Part shown: positions 24,114 through 37,606 of the stretch, one piece after another
Layout: each line of letters begins with the position of its first letter
Numbering within the stretch: position 1 is the stretch's first letter
Source: Acanthornis magna
Lineage: Eukaryota > Chordata > Aves > Passeriformes > Acanthizidae
DNA length: 64,000 bases
Reading direction: 5' to 3'
NCBI GenBank assembly: GCA_036785705.1
Contig: JAWUZG010000084.1
Coordinates: 15,141,501-15,205,500 of the forward strand
Notes under the pieces: generated by a model
Told to the model about the DNA's origin: nothing
What the model saw: the letters and a program-made list of their open reading frames with translations, nothing else
Database searches by the model: none
Translations under genes and position numbers: made by a program

Positions 24114-26993
24114 CACAGATGGGCTTTAATATTAATAGTTTGCATTTTTTATGACATTTCTTAAAAAACAGTTTATATATTTGGCAAATAACTCATCAGT
24201 ATATATCTTCAGGTACCCATCTTCTCAGCATCCAAGCAGGGTGGAAACATAAATTATGGATGCTTGGCAGTATTCCCATGGGATAGGAGAGCATTAGTAG
24301 TCATTAACAGATAAGGAAAACTGAAGCCAAGGAAAGCAGAATAATGTGATCATGTAAGACATCTGTGGCAGGGCTGAACCCTATCTCTGGTCTTCTCAAA
24401 TTGCACACAGAAAGCTGCCATTTCCTGAAAGGCATCCTGTCTGCAAGGCTGGACAGTGTTGCAGGTACTGACATTAATCTTGCTCCTTCTGAAGCTTATG
24501 TCACCGACATTCCTATCAGAGAGCTGACTACGAGTCAGCACACTTGCATGTCACCATTGTGGTGTTTAAAGGGGCATCGTGGTGTTTCGCACCAGTTGGA
24601 TGACACATGGCTGCTAATTTGTAAAGCTGCATCTGTGTCTGCCTCAACTCTGGCAGCTGCTGTTGAGTGTGAAAGGTCTAGAAGTGTGAGAGACTTACCT
24701 CTAAGTGCATGCATGCAGTATGTAGGCCTGTCTGCTTGATAAGTTTGATGTAAAATTGTGAAGAGGCAGGATAGATAGTAATGTGCAGTGAATGCTCACA
24801 TCCTCCTTTGTCTGATTTTATTGGTGCAAATAGATAATGGCATCAGTTGGAAAGCTCAGGTGTGATGTATATTAGGAGTAGTGAGTTCTTTTTCCTAGTT
24901 AGTTTTACATGTTAGTGATAGGAAATGTTCCTGTGTGGCATTACTGACAGCCTTGAGTGGCTGGCAAGTGTTTTAAATCCAAGGCTGAATTCTTGGCTTT
25001 CTTCTGAGTTTCTAGTTGAATATATTTGCATTGGCAAAAAAAGTTGGCTGACTTAAAGACATGTTAGGCACAGACTTAAAGTATCTTGAAATAGTATGGC
25101 TTGAATACCTTCTTTGCTGTCTCAAGGGCAAATTCTGCCACTGAACATATGTTGTAGATCACATTTTAAAGTGGTTTTTCCCCGCATCCCATTTTGCTGC
25201 CCTTTACTTTGAGCAGCCTTTTTCTGCTCACCTCTGAAAAGGTAGTAGGATGTGTTTACTGAAATTACTGAATTCTGTTGAATGGAGCATTCACTGTGCC
25301 TCTCTGAAGCAGGAATATGTTACACATGGGCAGAGTGGAACACAAGTCAAGGTGATGGGTGATTGTGTACAAACAGAGCTAAGGTAACATGCTGGAGATT
25401 ACAGTGATCCTTGGCAAGGCATAACGTCGCGGAATTGTTTGCTGTCTGCCTTGCTTTGTGCCATACGCAAAATGGTGATAGCACTTATCCACCTCAGTTT
25501 CTTTAGTTTCATAAATGCTGGTAAGTGCTCAGTTCCCCAAAGTGAGTGTCATCAATAATTCATTATCACTTAATTGCTGGAGCTGATTTCCGATTGATTT
25601 GCTAAGACACTAGGAAGTGGTAGTTTCCACTGTAAGTTCCACTTCGCTGCTTTTGCCAATGTTTTATGGGGTTGTTGTCCACATGCCTTTTCCCTTTTCC
25701 TCCATGGATGCTTTGCCCTTGGGCCACAATAAAATTCGAGTAGCTTACAAAAAGTATGGGGCAAACAGCATCAGATGAGGTGGTGGATTTCTTTTTGTAT
25801 GAGCCAAGCAGCAAGCCCAGGAAAGGCTGAACCACAGACAGGCTGAAGTTGGAGGACTCAGCCCTGCATGTGTGGCACACTGTCACTGTCACTTCTCTTC
25901 TTTGTTCAAATAGAGAGGCTACTCTTCGACTGCTGTCTTTCCCTCTTGCTGGTGTTCAGAGTGCTTACAGGTCTGATGCTTTTGTCTGGTGCTGTTATCT
26001 ATAAGCTTGTGTGAGAAGGCTGTTTCAGTTGCCCCTTTTATATCCTTACTTTGAATCACATGTGAGTTATTTCTGATCATTTTTCATCATAATGGGAATA
26101 TGTAGTTTTGGAGCGGATGACAGTTGTGTATGTTTTGCTTTTTTATGTGAGGAGTCATACCATCATACTTTCAATCATATCATCAGAGGTGAGGATTTGG
26201 AATTGTGCAGGTTCTCCTTCCGGTGTTTCCTGACAGCAAGAAGTGCCTCCAGTTTCCTAGGGTGCAGTATGGCAGATTTATTTTCTGGATGCTAGAGAGG
26301 GGAACTTTAAAATAGATGTCCTGGAAAATATGTGGTGCTTATTTTTATTAGCATAGGGTAGTCTCTGTTCTGTGTAAGATATGAGCTAAAATACAAATGA
26401 GGAAACAGGGCAGTATCACACACTCTCATGAGTAGAAATGACAAGTGGGGAAGGAGTATTCATTTATACCTTATCCCCTAGGACACTGCAAGCATCTTTC
26501 ATTTACTTTCCTGGATGAAGGTCCAAAGACAAATAGGTACAACTGGACTTTAATCATAGTGTTTTCTGATCACTTTCTTAAAATTTGGGACATTGCCTTA
26601 CCTTGCAGAATCTGAACTGTTTAACACTTGTGCAGGATTTGGCAATGCCAAATGTTTTCAAAGGCTGTGCTACATCCTAAAAACTGGCACACGGTCTGTT
26701 GGAGCATGTCATTCTTCTGAGTCTGGTTTGCCAAGGAGGCATTAAAGTGAAATGAATAATTTGTTTTTTGGGGTAGGTTTTTGGTTTTTTTGTATTAACA
26801 TACATAGATTCCAGACTGATTCAGTTCTATCTTAAACACACATTAAGAATGATTTTGGTACTATTTTTATACATTCTTGAGAATTTGTGTCCCAATTCTT
26901 TAGAAGAACCTAGATGAATTATTTTTCAGTGTGTTAACTTTTTGTTTTCAACTGCTGTGAGTATAAAAATGAATTGACAACTTGGTTCTCAGA
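24114..26993 (+). other. LDLRAD3: LDLRAD3 intron 1, no feature seen
   Basis: AT-rich intronic DNA without a recognised repeat. The 124-codon frame at 24365-24739 shows no domain and lacks credible splice sites. Confidence 0.55.
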
Positions 26994-27172
26994 AATCACA
27001 GAATATCCTGATTTGGAAGGAACCCACAAGGATCATCAAGTCCAAATCCTGGCCCTGCTCAGGATGTCCCCAAGAATCACACCATGTGCCTGAGAGCATT
27101 GTCCAAATGCTTCTGTCAGGCTTGGGGCTGTGACTGCTTCCCTTTGGAGCCTGTTCTAGTGCCTGACCTTTG
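26994..27172 (-). mobile_element. Short CR1 LINE 3' fragment, antisense
   Basis: About 180 bp. It starts AATCACAGAATATCCTGATT on the + strand (reverse of the CR1 terminus) and runs through AAGGATCATCAAGTCCAA and CCATGTGCCTGAGAGCATTG to GAGCCTGTTCTAGTGCC. It is the same subfamily as the longer copy at 37.6 kb, sharing the CCATGTGCCTGAGAGCATTG block, but truncated to the last part of the 3' UTR. Confidence 0.88.
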
Positions 27173-30100
27173 TTGATTTTGTTTTAATGTGTTCTGATGT
27201 CTTTTAACTTCATTGAAGGGACTGGACTGCAAAGCATGTCATTATCAATCAGCTGCTTTGTGGGATTCCCTAAAGATCTACTGCATTCTTGCTTCCAGTT
27301 ACCAAGCTTCCTTTAAAAACTGTTGATTTCAAAATGAAATTTCAAATGATGAAATTTCATTAAAACTAAAAAGTTAATCTTTTCAGTGTGCTACACTTTG
27401 TTCTGTTTGTAGTTTTTCTTGCCTCTCTTCAGGGAAGAAGGGGGACACAAAAGATGCTGCTACTTTGAGTAAATAGTTTTCCATTGAGGTGTTGTCAAAC
27501 TGAGAGTTTTGACTTGAATTTGTTGCAGCTAGGATGTTTTGGCCAGCAATGTACCTGCACACTGTTCCTATATCTGTTCTTCCATGTATTGAAAGGAATA
27601 TTTATTGTTGACCTTGATAGGCAGCAAACTGAGAAAGGGAAAAGCATATTTTCTAAGTCTGAGTACAATGGCTTAAAACTTTACTTTCCACAAACAAAAG
27701 TAATCCTTGATTCTGTGCTTCTCTGTCGTGAGATTCGAACAGGTTCAGTGCTGCAGCTCAGATAGAAAGCTGGTGCAACAGAAGGAAGAATTAAGACTTG
27801 GGCAGATCTATGGGGAAGGAATAATTGGTTTCTGGTTTCCAGTGGGACAATGAATTTTGTGCCGTTGATTGGGGAATATGTGGGGGAAGGAAACTTTTTC
27901 TTACATTTAAAGTTGTACTGTGGTTTTGATCGTGCCATACAATTTTTTTTAGTGGTAAGTGTTTGATCACAAAGCATCTCTGTTAGCATGTGCTTCTTGT
28001 TGCCAAGGTCTTTCTGAAACACAGAAGGTGCGCGGACACACTGGAAAAGTTGTGTCACCACCCATCTCTGGCAGTCACTGTGATCGACGATCTGTTGTGT
28101 CTGAGTGTGATGAAGAATGTCAGCCAGGTACAGGGTTATCTGCAATACACTGAAAAATTCATAATGGCCACTCAAATGATGACAGTGATGAAGCTGCAAA
28201 GTTACCTTGTGGTAGCAGTCTCTGTGAGAACATCTTCCTGCCTTTGGGATGAAGCTTCCAGGCTGCTGAAGGATTCTCGGTACCATTTCTGATAATATGA
28301 ATAAACTTGGTGATCATGTAAGGTGAAAGGAAGCACGAACTTTCATCCTCAGCTTAAGGATGTCTGTGTTTGGTGTGTTGTATCATAGACATTTTCACAT
28401 GACCCTGTTTTGAGTTCACACATGAAATGAATGGGTATTGTTTGGTGGTGGTAATGCTTAAGTTTGTGCAGTCATCAGCTGTAATGCAGTCAATACTTAG
28501 AGTATTACTTGTAAATGTATTTCTCGGAAAATCTGGAGAAAGCACAGCTGTAATTCAAAGAGCTAACAGGTAATATTTACTGCTTCTGGTGGAGCCATGT
28601 CATCTGCTTTGTGTATGAAACATAGGAATATGATCTAGGACACTTACAGCTTGAACAAAATTTCTTGGTCCTGGGTGAATTTTAGCACTACATTATATTT
28701 TCTGTGTTAGGTTTCCATTTGTACTTTCAGCTTGTTCACAGAATATGGATCAGTGTCCATGGTCAAAAGTAATACTATTTTTGTGTTAACCTCCTGAATC
28801 AGAAATATCCATGTACAAAACTTGTAGTAAAACAACAAGTGCATAAATGTTTCCTTTCTGTGTTATAGACTATATTGTGATTGAATATATGAAACTTAAT
28901 TGTATAGGAGATGAGGAAATGGGAAAAACAATAGTAATCACATTCACCCTTTCTTGAGTGATTAAAAGTGAAGTTAAATTAATTCTATTTATTACTTGAG
29001 CTTCACACCTTTTTTTCTTTTCCAGAGAGACTAGCCCTTGAACTAAAGAGAAATGCTGTTGCTTAAGTAGAAAGCAAACACAATTCAAGTGCTTTCAGTA
29101 TAACAGAGAACTATACAATTAATTTTTTCTGCAGCCACTCCAGTTACATGGCTGTTAACAGTTAAATTATGAATGAGATATTCTGAAGAAAGTCTCTCCT
29201 GACTGTCAGCTATCCTCTTTTGTTTGGGCTGCTCACCAGGGTCACAGGAGTCTCGTTCCCCATGAAGCAGTATAAGATGCAGACAGGCTTTCTTCCAGAC
29301 TTGAAGAGAATGTGACTGAGTTGTCGATGTCATTCACAAAACTCAGTTCTTCTAGGTCTTGAATGCAAGGAGTTTGTTTTATTACAATGAATGATGAGCA
29401 TCCTAGTATATACTGATGAATGAAGGCCTGTCTGGAATGATTTGGGCTGTGAGGTGCTTGCGTGGCGGTCCCTGAAAACAGAACAGCCTGATGTTTTGTA
29501 TAATATATGAGGTCACAGGTTAGTCAGTGACACCACCGGTCTCATGATGTTGCTTATATCGTGTCCTAGACAGTATGGCTTATTTTCTTTTTGTGTTGTG
29601 TAATGTCTCCTGCTAACAGGATGGCACAGCTATCCTGTTAAACTGAGCATTAGTGATAATAACAATGAAAGCACCCTGTTTTGGAAGTGTCTTGAAGGAC
29701 AGTGACATTTTTTTTGTTTGTAATAAAAAGAATATTAAAACTGGTCCCAAGTTAATGGTCTTTATGATCTAAGCACAGGATATGTCTTCTTGACCAAATA
29801 TTTTTTGCTTTTGTAAGAGTGATTTTTGTGCTAAAGTACTGATTCCACATACTTCAGTAACTTGCCGGTATTGGGAAATAAAACTGAAGGGAAAATGTAG
29901 GGAGGATAATTGTGTTAAATGAAAGCCCCCTCCTACTTGTGTTGTGGGAGGAAAGTCTTTGCTCTCTTTAATTGTTTCTTTTCCATTTGCATTGCATCTT
30001 GTCTGATGCAAAGTATGTGAAACCTTTCTGAAGTATTTAACTAATTTTCCAAAGTTATAGTGGAGTCTATTCCCTCAGAGCTTTGTACCTCACCCATGAG

Positions 30101-32439
30101 GCCTATTTTTCTCACGCTAATGGAGTACCTTCAGAGAATAGGCAAAGCCTCAGTGTATTGCCTCAGGCTGCAGTTTACTGGGCTTTCCAGCTGTGAAGGT
30201 GGGAGCTGTGACTGCATCACTTCCACAGAAGATCTGAACAGAATGTGTCACCTTGACTTTCAAGAAAATTACTGCACTAACTGGGAATCAAAATTAGATA
30301 AATGAGTCTGTGAAGAATCTCAGGTGTCTTTTTAAGAACTTTATTGCTCCCAAGTGTCTGCAATTCAGGTTTCCCCAGGAGAAAAGTGAGTTTTGAATGT
30401 TCAGCAAGATTCGTCTTCTTTTAAATATGGGCCTGTGTTTTTAAAGAGGGTATGTGTGACAGAGGCTCTGGTGCTGAAAATCTTAGTAATCTGGAGTAAG
30501 TCTGCTTAGGTATTTGGTTAGAAAATCTAAACCCAAATGAGCAGCAGCCAGTAGGGACTGTGAGTGGGTTGAGACATCGTTTTGCCAAGGAAGAATTAGA
30601 GTTGTCATAACAGCAGTGATGCACTGACACACTGGCTTGTGGCTGGAGGCTGCTTTGCTTTGTTGCTGCTGTTGCACACTTAGGTTAGGTAGGAGAAACC
30701 TTGGCTAGTCTGCATTACACTGGTGGTCTCTTTTGATGTCAGTGGCTGTCAGTCCAGAACTTTGTATTACCTGCCAAAGGATCCTTAAAAATGTCTATTA
30801 TGTACAGTTTTTATTGTCTTCTGAACTTCTTGTAATGTGTGAGAAGGACAGAAAGGAAGGTGAAAATGTATATGTGAGTAGTAGTGGGAGAGCCACAATT
30901 AGAGCTAGCCACTTGCTGATTTCTTGGGGCTGTGAAAGAAAATTGAACATTAGTGTTACAGAGAAAATATGTTCAGGTTGTTCTTGTATTCCAAAGATGT
31001 GTCCTGCTTCTTGTTTTGTCTTACCAAGATTTGATAGCTGCTTGTCAGAAGTCTTGGCATTGTTTGGCACTAGCAATTCTCTGCTCATCAACTTGAAAAA
31101 AATGACTGTTGAAACTCAGAAAAGCACAGTTTTGAGCTGTACTGTTTTTGTCATTATCAAGTCAATACAGTTTGATTTTTCTTATTTCTTTCTTTCCAGA
31201 GATTTGGGGAAAAACCAGAAAAGCTTTCATAAAGTGTGGTGTCTTTCTTTTAATTCTCATTAATCAAATACAGTCTCCAGCAGTAAAAACATGATGTGAG
31301 ACCCACTACGCTAAATTTACACCCTGCAATTTTCAAACATTAGTTGCTGCTAAATTGGCAGAGTGACTGGAACCAAATATACCTGCTTTGCAATTATATC
31401 TGCTGGGTTGGTATTTATGGGAATAGCCAACTAGGCCGACAAGAGTAAAAATTAAAATTAACCCTTAATGGCAGCATGCTGAAACTGCTGTTTCATTACT
31501 GTGTTCAGCAAGGTGCTGAAGAACCTCTGTTCTGGCCAGCCTCATTGCAGGGATAATACTTGCTTTCCAAGAAGCTTGAAAAAAGATTGGCAAATTTATG
31601 AACTTCAGTGAATCCTTATGAATCTTATGAATCCTAAGTTTCAGTTTGGATTTTGTGTGAAAACAAACGTATCTTGCCTTGGAATCAAGTACTTTGAGAA
31701 TCAAAAATTTATTACTGAGTATGTAGAATCCATGTCTTTTGTCTAAGCATTTTGAGTTCTCTGGCTTACTGAGATACTATGATTTTTGTTTTGTTGAAAA
31801 TTCTCATGAGGTTCCTGGGATCTTGTCTGTTTCTTCTGATCCCAATCTGTGCAGCTCTGTAGGTGATTCCCCAGCTCATGGGTTTGTTCCGCAGCCCTTG
31901 CAGCATTTGCCAGTTTGGCGTGCTCTTGCCTGGACATGCCTTCGCCTCAGCTTCTTCAGAAAGTATGCTTTGTAGCATACATAGATATGATGGGTGCCAG
32001 GAGGAATGTGGAGCTTTCAGTTTGTTTAGCCAGGAAAATGATGCGTGGGTTATAGCATGGAGTTTTAGAGAGCTCCTGAGTTTTGATTTGGCTCAGTGAA
32101 GAAGAATACCTGATGCAAAAAAAGTTGAAAGAAGCCTTAAAAGGCAAGAATGGTTTTGTAGTTAATGTTTGCTTTTGTTAGCTGAGTTTGTCCCTGGGAT
32201 TGACTCATCTGAATGAAACACATCCAGGTTTGGAAGCTGCAAGAGGGCTCAAGTGTGACATCCAAAATATTTGGATTAGGGGCTGAAATATGTAAATGCT
32301 TAATCTTTCTTAACTAGAGTGTACTGGGAAGCTTCTTTCTGAGTCTTTTTGTTTCGTGGGCACTTTGAGTAGGGTGGATAGCATATTTTTTTCTTTTGAG
32401 GCCAGGATAAGTATCTAAAAAACAGGCACTACTTTTCTC
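27173..32439 (+). other. LDLRAD3: LDLRAD3 intron 1, no gene seen
   Basis: AT-rich intronic DNA. It contains a 201-codon minus-strand open frame (27681-28286) and a 176-codon plus-strand one (30733-31263). Neither shows a domain I recognise, flanking splice signals or a plausible composition, so neither is called a gene. Confidence 0.55.
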
Positions 32440-32600
32440 AAAAAAAAAAAAAAAAAAAAAAAACCAAACAAAAAAACAACCAAAAAAACCTCCCCAACAA
32501 ACAAAAAAACCTCACCAAAAAAACAAAACAAAAAAACCACACACACACAAAAAAAGCCAAACAAAAAACCAAAACAAAACAAAAAAAACCACGAAAAACT
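32440..32600. repeat. A-rich low-complexity tract
   Basis: A run of 24 A (32440-32463) is followed by about 135 bases built almost only from A runs broken by C or CC, including a short ACACACAC stretch. It could be a simple repeat or the decayed tail of a retrocopy. The sequence just upstream was not recognised as any transcript. Confidence 0.9.
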
Positions 32601-34920
32601 TTTCAGAGGATTTTAAGAAATAAAGGAAACAGAACTGGCAGGAAGCAAAAAGTGGGAAAAGGAAGAAGGTTGGTACACCACATAGACTGAATCTTGGTCT
32701 TTTTGTTTTGTGGCCTTTTCCGGAGACATTGTCTACAGTTGCATCCACTGCTCCCAGGGAAAGTTCATTTTTCTCACACACACGTGAAAAGCTTTCCTGC
32801 TTTTTGCCAAATCTTCCTCTGCCTACCTTCATCCCACTATTCGTCCCTCTTTGCTGTGCTGTTAAATGCAGCGACTGTTGAAAAAGCCAAAATCCAAGAT
32901 TATCTATATTGCAGTTAACTGCCTGATTTTACTGCTAGCTTGAAAGCAGTTTGGAGTATGTGGTGTGTGGAATGGTATCTTGCTGTGGCAGTATTTGCTG
33001 GAAAGAATCAGTCACCAGTGCCTTGCAGGAAGATTGCACAGCCCCACTGTGCAGCCCATGTTAGTGTCCTGTTGTGTGGAGGCACTCTGTACATTCCTCT
33101 GCAAGGGAACAACATGGTTGCTCTTGGCTATGGCTTCTGGTGCAATGAGTAAGTAAGGTGAAACTAAATTCCAGTGAAAAGAATTAGTCCCTCACTTTGG
33201 TATAATCCCTGCCATATATCTACCTAACAGCATGTTTCCTATTGACAACATGCAAATGATATTTGTTTTTCTGGTTTTGATTTGCTTACAGAAAGCAGCA
33301 GCAGTCTAATCCATGCGGCAAACACTGAGTAACTTTATCTTCTGTATAAATTTTTATTATTGCTCTATAAAGCAGATCGAAGAGCTCAGTTTGAATGGGG
33401 GAAAATCACACTTTTAGTAAGTGGTTATAAAAGCTGTTACTTTTCTCTTGAAGTGATTCTTTTCTAGGTCTTTGGTAGTGATTATGGGAAATTTCCAACT
33501 TCAAATAAACAACCATTACTTGTATACATCTGTCATTCCTAAGCCTCATCCTCTGCCTCCACTTAACTCTCTTTGAGGTTTACCTAGTGGAGGACACGTG
33601 ACCAGGGGTACAGGAAAAGGGCAAATGCACAGTCTTCTATAAAAAGAAATCTCTCAACTCTAAAGTAATGGCAAAATATCTTCAAATAGACCTAAGGCAT
33701 AACATTTGAAGAGGCTTGTGTCCTGTGGTTAAATTAGACCAGTATGTTAGCAGGGGTCTCCAAAATACTGAATGGTGAGAGGTTCTAGACAGTTTGAAGG
33801 GTGTTGCTGTGGCTGCCCCATGGCTTGTCATGTTTTCATATACATAGGATAGATGAAAATTGGCTGATTATAACCCAGCCTGGTGATCCTCTGAAGTCAA
33901 GGCTCTGTTTTGGCTTGTTTTGTTGAAATTGTTTTTTCTAACAGGGTCCAGTTCTGCATTATGCAGCTGGTGATGAATGAGTTGCCTTTCTCCTTAAAGA
34001 TTCAGGGATGTTCTAAGTTCACTTTGCATCGTGTTTTGTCATGCAACACACATGGTCTTCAGGTATGCCCTCTTTTCAGTGTCACTCTTAATTCTTTGTT
34101 GGATTTGCATGTATTTAAAGAGGTTATAATCTATTTCCAGGTGATGCTTCTCTTTAGGAGTAGTATCCCATCTTCGCTGTCTGCATGCTGTCACTACCAC
34201 CTAGTACAGTTGCCTTTTCTAAACTATTGCCTTTCCTTCACTCTGATTGTCTTCTGCTAATTCTTCTCCTCATTTTAACTGTTGATTGAATATATTTAGA
34301 AAAACATTCTTGTTCCTTTTCCAGATTTTTTTAGGAGCCTCAGGAGAGAGGTTTCTGGTCTCCTTGTTTTGTTTTCTTAGGGCAAGACTTCAAAGCAGGA
34401 GCTGAGTTGCCTTCCTAGGGTAGGGAAGTCTGCAGATCTCTCTTGTCTAGATTAAAATCATGGTTATCTGTCATCGATCTCCTCAGACTTGGAAATTAGC
34501 TCAGTGCTGTTGAGTGAGAGGTTATGAGTTTTTTCTTTATTGTTAAGGGCACTGTTTATGTTTTGTTTTGTTACTCTGTTGTGCATCCCAGCCTTTCTTG
34601 GATTTGGTTCCTCTGTGCAGTCTCACATGCAGTTGTCTCTTCCAGGCTCTTTTTGAGGTGTGACCTTTTCATGTAGTCTCAGAGCCCAAGTTCTCCCCTC
34701 GTTATCAGTACCACAGCTTACCTTCCCCTCCTGATGTGCTGTCAGATCCTAAATGCAAGCTCTCCAGATGGGGCGGTCCCTCTGCCATCTCTATCATCAG
34801 GAAGATAATCGTCACAACTTCATCTTGGTTTGCTTTCTCCGCCGTTATTAGACAGTACACTTGCTTTCAGAGCCCTGCACTTGCTGTCTGTAGCACACCT
34901 TTGAAATCATCACTCACCAG
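32601..34920 (+). other. LDLRAD3: LDLRAD3 intron 1, no feature seen
   Basis: Ordinary intronic sequence between the A-rich tract and a solo LTR. No gene or repeat was recognised. Confidence 0.55.
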
Positions 34921-35490
34921 TGCTGAGGGATACCCTTAGAGCAGGTGCTGGATGTGCAGCTGCAGTGGGAGCTGCAGGTCGTGCCTGGGTGAGAGAAATG
35001 TTGGGAGCCCCAGACAAGGAAGGGGCTGTGACCTGGTGCTGACTCTTTGCACAGCAAAGCACACAGGGACCTGTGACACTGGCCAGCAGGACACTTGGAC
35101 ACAGCAGGAGCCAAGGCCTCAGCAAGGAAACTCCAGACTATCGGCAGCACAGACTGAGGGTATAAAAGCACAGGGATTCCTTTGGTCAGGGTCCCTCTCC
35201 AGAGGCACCAGCTCAAGCTGGTTTTGTATTTTGCACCACGATTAAATTATTTAAAGGAACCAGAGATTTGGGACTCTACTATGGGAAACTAGAGTTAATC
35301 GGTCAAGGAAACCTTGTCTCACTGTGTGAGTGTGGGGTGTGCAGGGAGTCAAGTCAAGTAGGGCACCCATCGGGTCACTGGAGCCATCCACTGTGTAGGG
35401 GCGTCAGTCCCAGCAGGGAAAGTGTCTGGCAGTAGGAGTGTGACTGCCAGAGTGACTCCTGGGTAGTCGGCCAGGGAAGTTTCTGTAACA
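34921..35490 (+). mobile_element. Solo LTR flanked by a 4-bp target duplication
   Basis: This 570-bp segment starts TGCTGAGGG and ends TTCTGTAACA, giving TG...CA termini. It is flanked by CCAG on both sides (34917-34920 and 35491-35494). It holds a clear TATA box, GGGTATAAAAGCA (TATAAAA from 35161), and an ATTAAA poly(A) signal at 35241-35246, about 80 bases downstream, as expected for U3-R-U5. It is more GC-rich than the surrounding intron. A 4-bp target duplication is usual for gammaretrovirus-like (ERV1) insertions, so that class is inferred. It is unrelated in sequence to the LTRs at 1.7 and 4.5 kb. No internal viral genes remain. Confidence 0.72.
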
Positions 35491-35494
35491 CCAG

Positions 35495-37606
35495 TAAGAT
35501 GTCAGTGTGGGAAACCAGCCTTCACCATTTACCTGTTTGCTGGGACACAGAGTGGCATATCTGGTTCTGACATGCAGACTTTGATATACAGCTACTAAGA
35601 AGAAATTAGTGCTCTTGAAAACTTTGCTGCATAAAGAAGCAAGCGACTAAGTGGTGTCTATGGCAGTTGAAAATGGCAGGAGTGTTTGTTTAGGTTACCT
35701 GATTTAGCCTGAGAAAAGGCTACAGTCCTCGTTTTGTTCCTTATCTGGGGGGGGTATGTATGTTCCTTTCTTCCTCTTCTGTGATGGCATAAGCTCTTGA
35801 AACTTTGTAGTGGGTTGATTGAGACAGCACTGAGAATTACAGGCTCTAGGTTAACTTTTTAAAGCTTGCTGTTCACTTGTGGTGGAGTTTATGCAACTGG
35901 ATTGTAAGAGGAAGACAGGAATTTAGAGCCAGGGTTGAAGAAAGATGGAGCTATTTGCTCTGATTTAGATCAGCTTAAGCTTTTGAGGACGTGCACCTTC
36001 AGCTAATCACAGCTATGTACAGAAAACAGCATAGAAAAAAAAGGTTGACATAGTGCTTCTGCCCCTGACCAGTGATACCGTTCCATACTGTCATCATTGC
36101 ATGGATTTGGACTCTGTGGTCTCTGTAGGTGCAGTGGTTGTCATTTTGTGTGGTCAGGGTTTTTTCCTTGCTGGCTGAAATATTCTTTTGCCTGCCAGTT
36201 AACAATATGTGTTTATAGTTTGCTTGGGTTTCTTTTCCTGTAACATGTAGCTCTTGCTTAAACTGCATTCACATGCAAAGGTTGATTCTATGTCTGATAT
36301 GTGTGGTGAGAAGTAAGACTACAAAAATATTAAATATTCTTAAAAATGCTGAGTGACTACTCATTGGAGAAGGGGTAAGATGATACTTTCTCAGCATCCT
36401 GCTGAAGCATTCTTTCTCCCCTTGAGTGTTTTTGTACTGCTGCATATTTGGGCATTTTTATTTTTGTATGCTGGGATGTAAAAGAGGGGGAGTATGTCCA
36501 GTATCAGCTACCAACTCCAAAGGACTTCAGTGATTTTTATGCCTGTAAGTTAGAGCATATTTTGACCACTGCCATAGTGAAATGCTCCTAGAGCAAGTGA
36601 TGTTTTGGAATTTTTTTTTTTTCAGAGAATTAACAGTTTTACAGCCTCACTTCTGGCAGTCCTTGTAATTAGTTCTCATTGGAGCAGCTCTTTAAGTGAT
36701 TGTCATGTGACACAGCAGAACAGCTTGAAGTACCACTTGCCTGTGGGAAAATAACATAATATCTAATTCAGTTGTTTTCTCCAGACAGAACAACTGTGGG
36801 ATTTTTCTTACATGTGTAAGGCCTAGATGAGTCTGCCCAGCTAGTAAGGCTGAACATCCTAGAGTTTGCACAGCTAATCATCGTCTCTGAAGGCCCCAAA
36901 ATGTAGGTAATTGAATACACGTTTTTAAGCAAGAAAATGTGGTTAACAGCAGCCTTTTATGACCTCTTGCATCTGCACAGTGCAGAAAAAGTCCTTGCAG
37001 AAATAAGTCTCAAAGGGCAATTAAAAGCTTTTAGTCTTTGAAAGTAAGTGTTCTGATTCTGTGGGAAACTTAATTGTGGTAGATAGGTAGGTTCTCTTTT
37101 GACATGGAATATCATGTGAGGAAATTTAAAGCTAGCCCCTCCCAATTGTTAGAAAAACAATAAAATACCCGTAGGGCTTCTTCTTAAATGGAAGAGTTTT
37201 TTTCATCACTTCTGTTGCTGTTTGTTATTCCTTTAAATTTGATACTGAATGAATCAGACTCAGTATTGCTGCTGTCACATTTCATGCATGATCTCAGTAT
37301 TTTCCGGGCAGAATGTCAGCTTGGCCTGTGTTTTGGGAAATTGGAGTAGTGTGATGGATCACATGAGCTTATTATCTCCTTGTTTACCCCTACTCCCCAT
37401 TTAATTTCTCTTTGGTACAGCTGTTTGATACAGCAGCTGATGGCAAGTAATTACAAGTGTATTGCTAAATGAAAGACAGGAATAATGAAATCTAAATTCT
37501 GTCCTAAGATCTGTTGTAGGCCTTCTGCATTATTGCGCATAAATCCTTTAGTCTTTCGTTTTTGCGAAGACAAAAATAATGTTTTCCTCAGGGTTGTGTT
37601 ATATGG
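35495..37606 (+). other. LDLRAD3: LDLRAD3 intron 1, no feature seen
   Basis: AT-rich intronic DNA with a short poly-T near 36611-36622. Nothing else was recognised. Confidence 0.55.

Noticed and set aside
30733..31263. 176-codon plus-strand open frame
   Set aside because: No recognisable domain or splice context; chance opening in intron 1.
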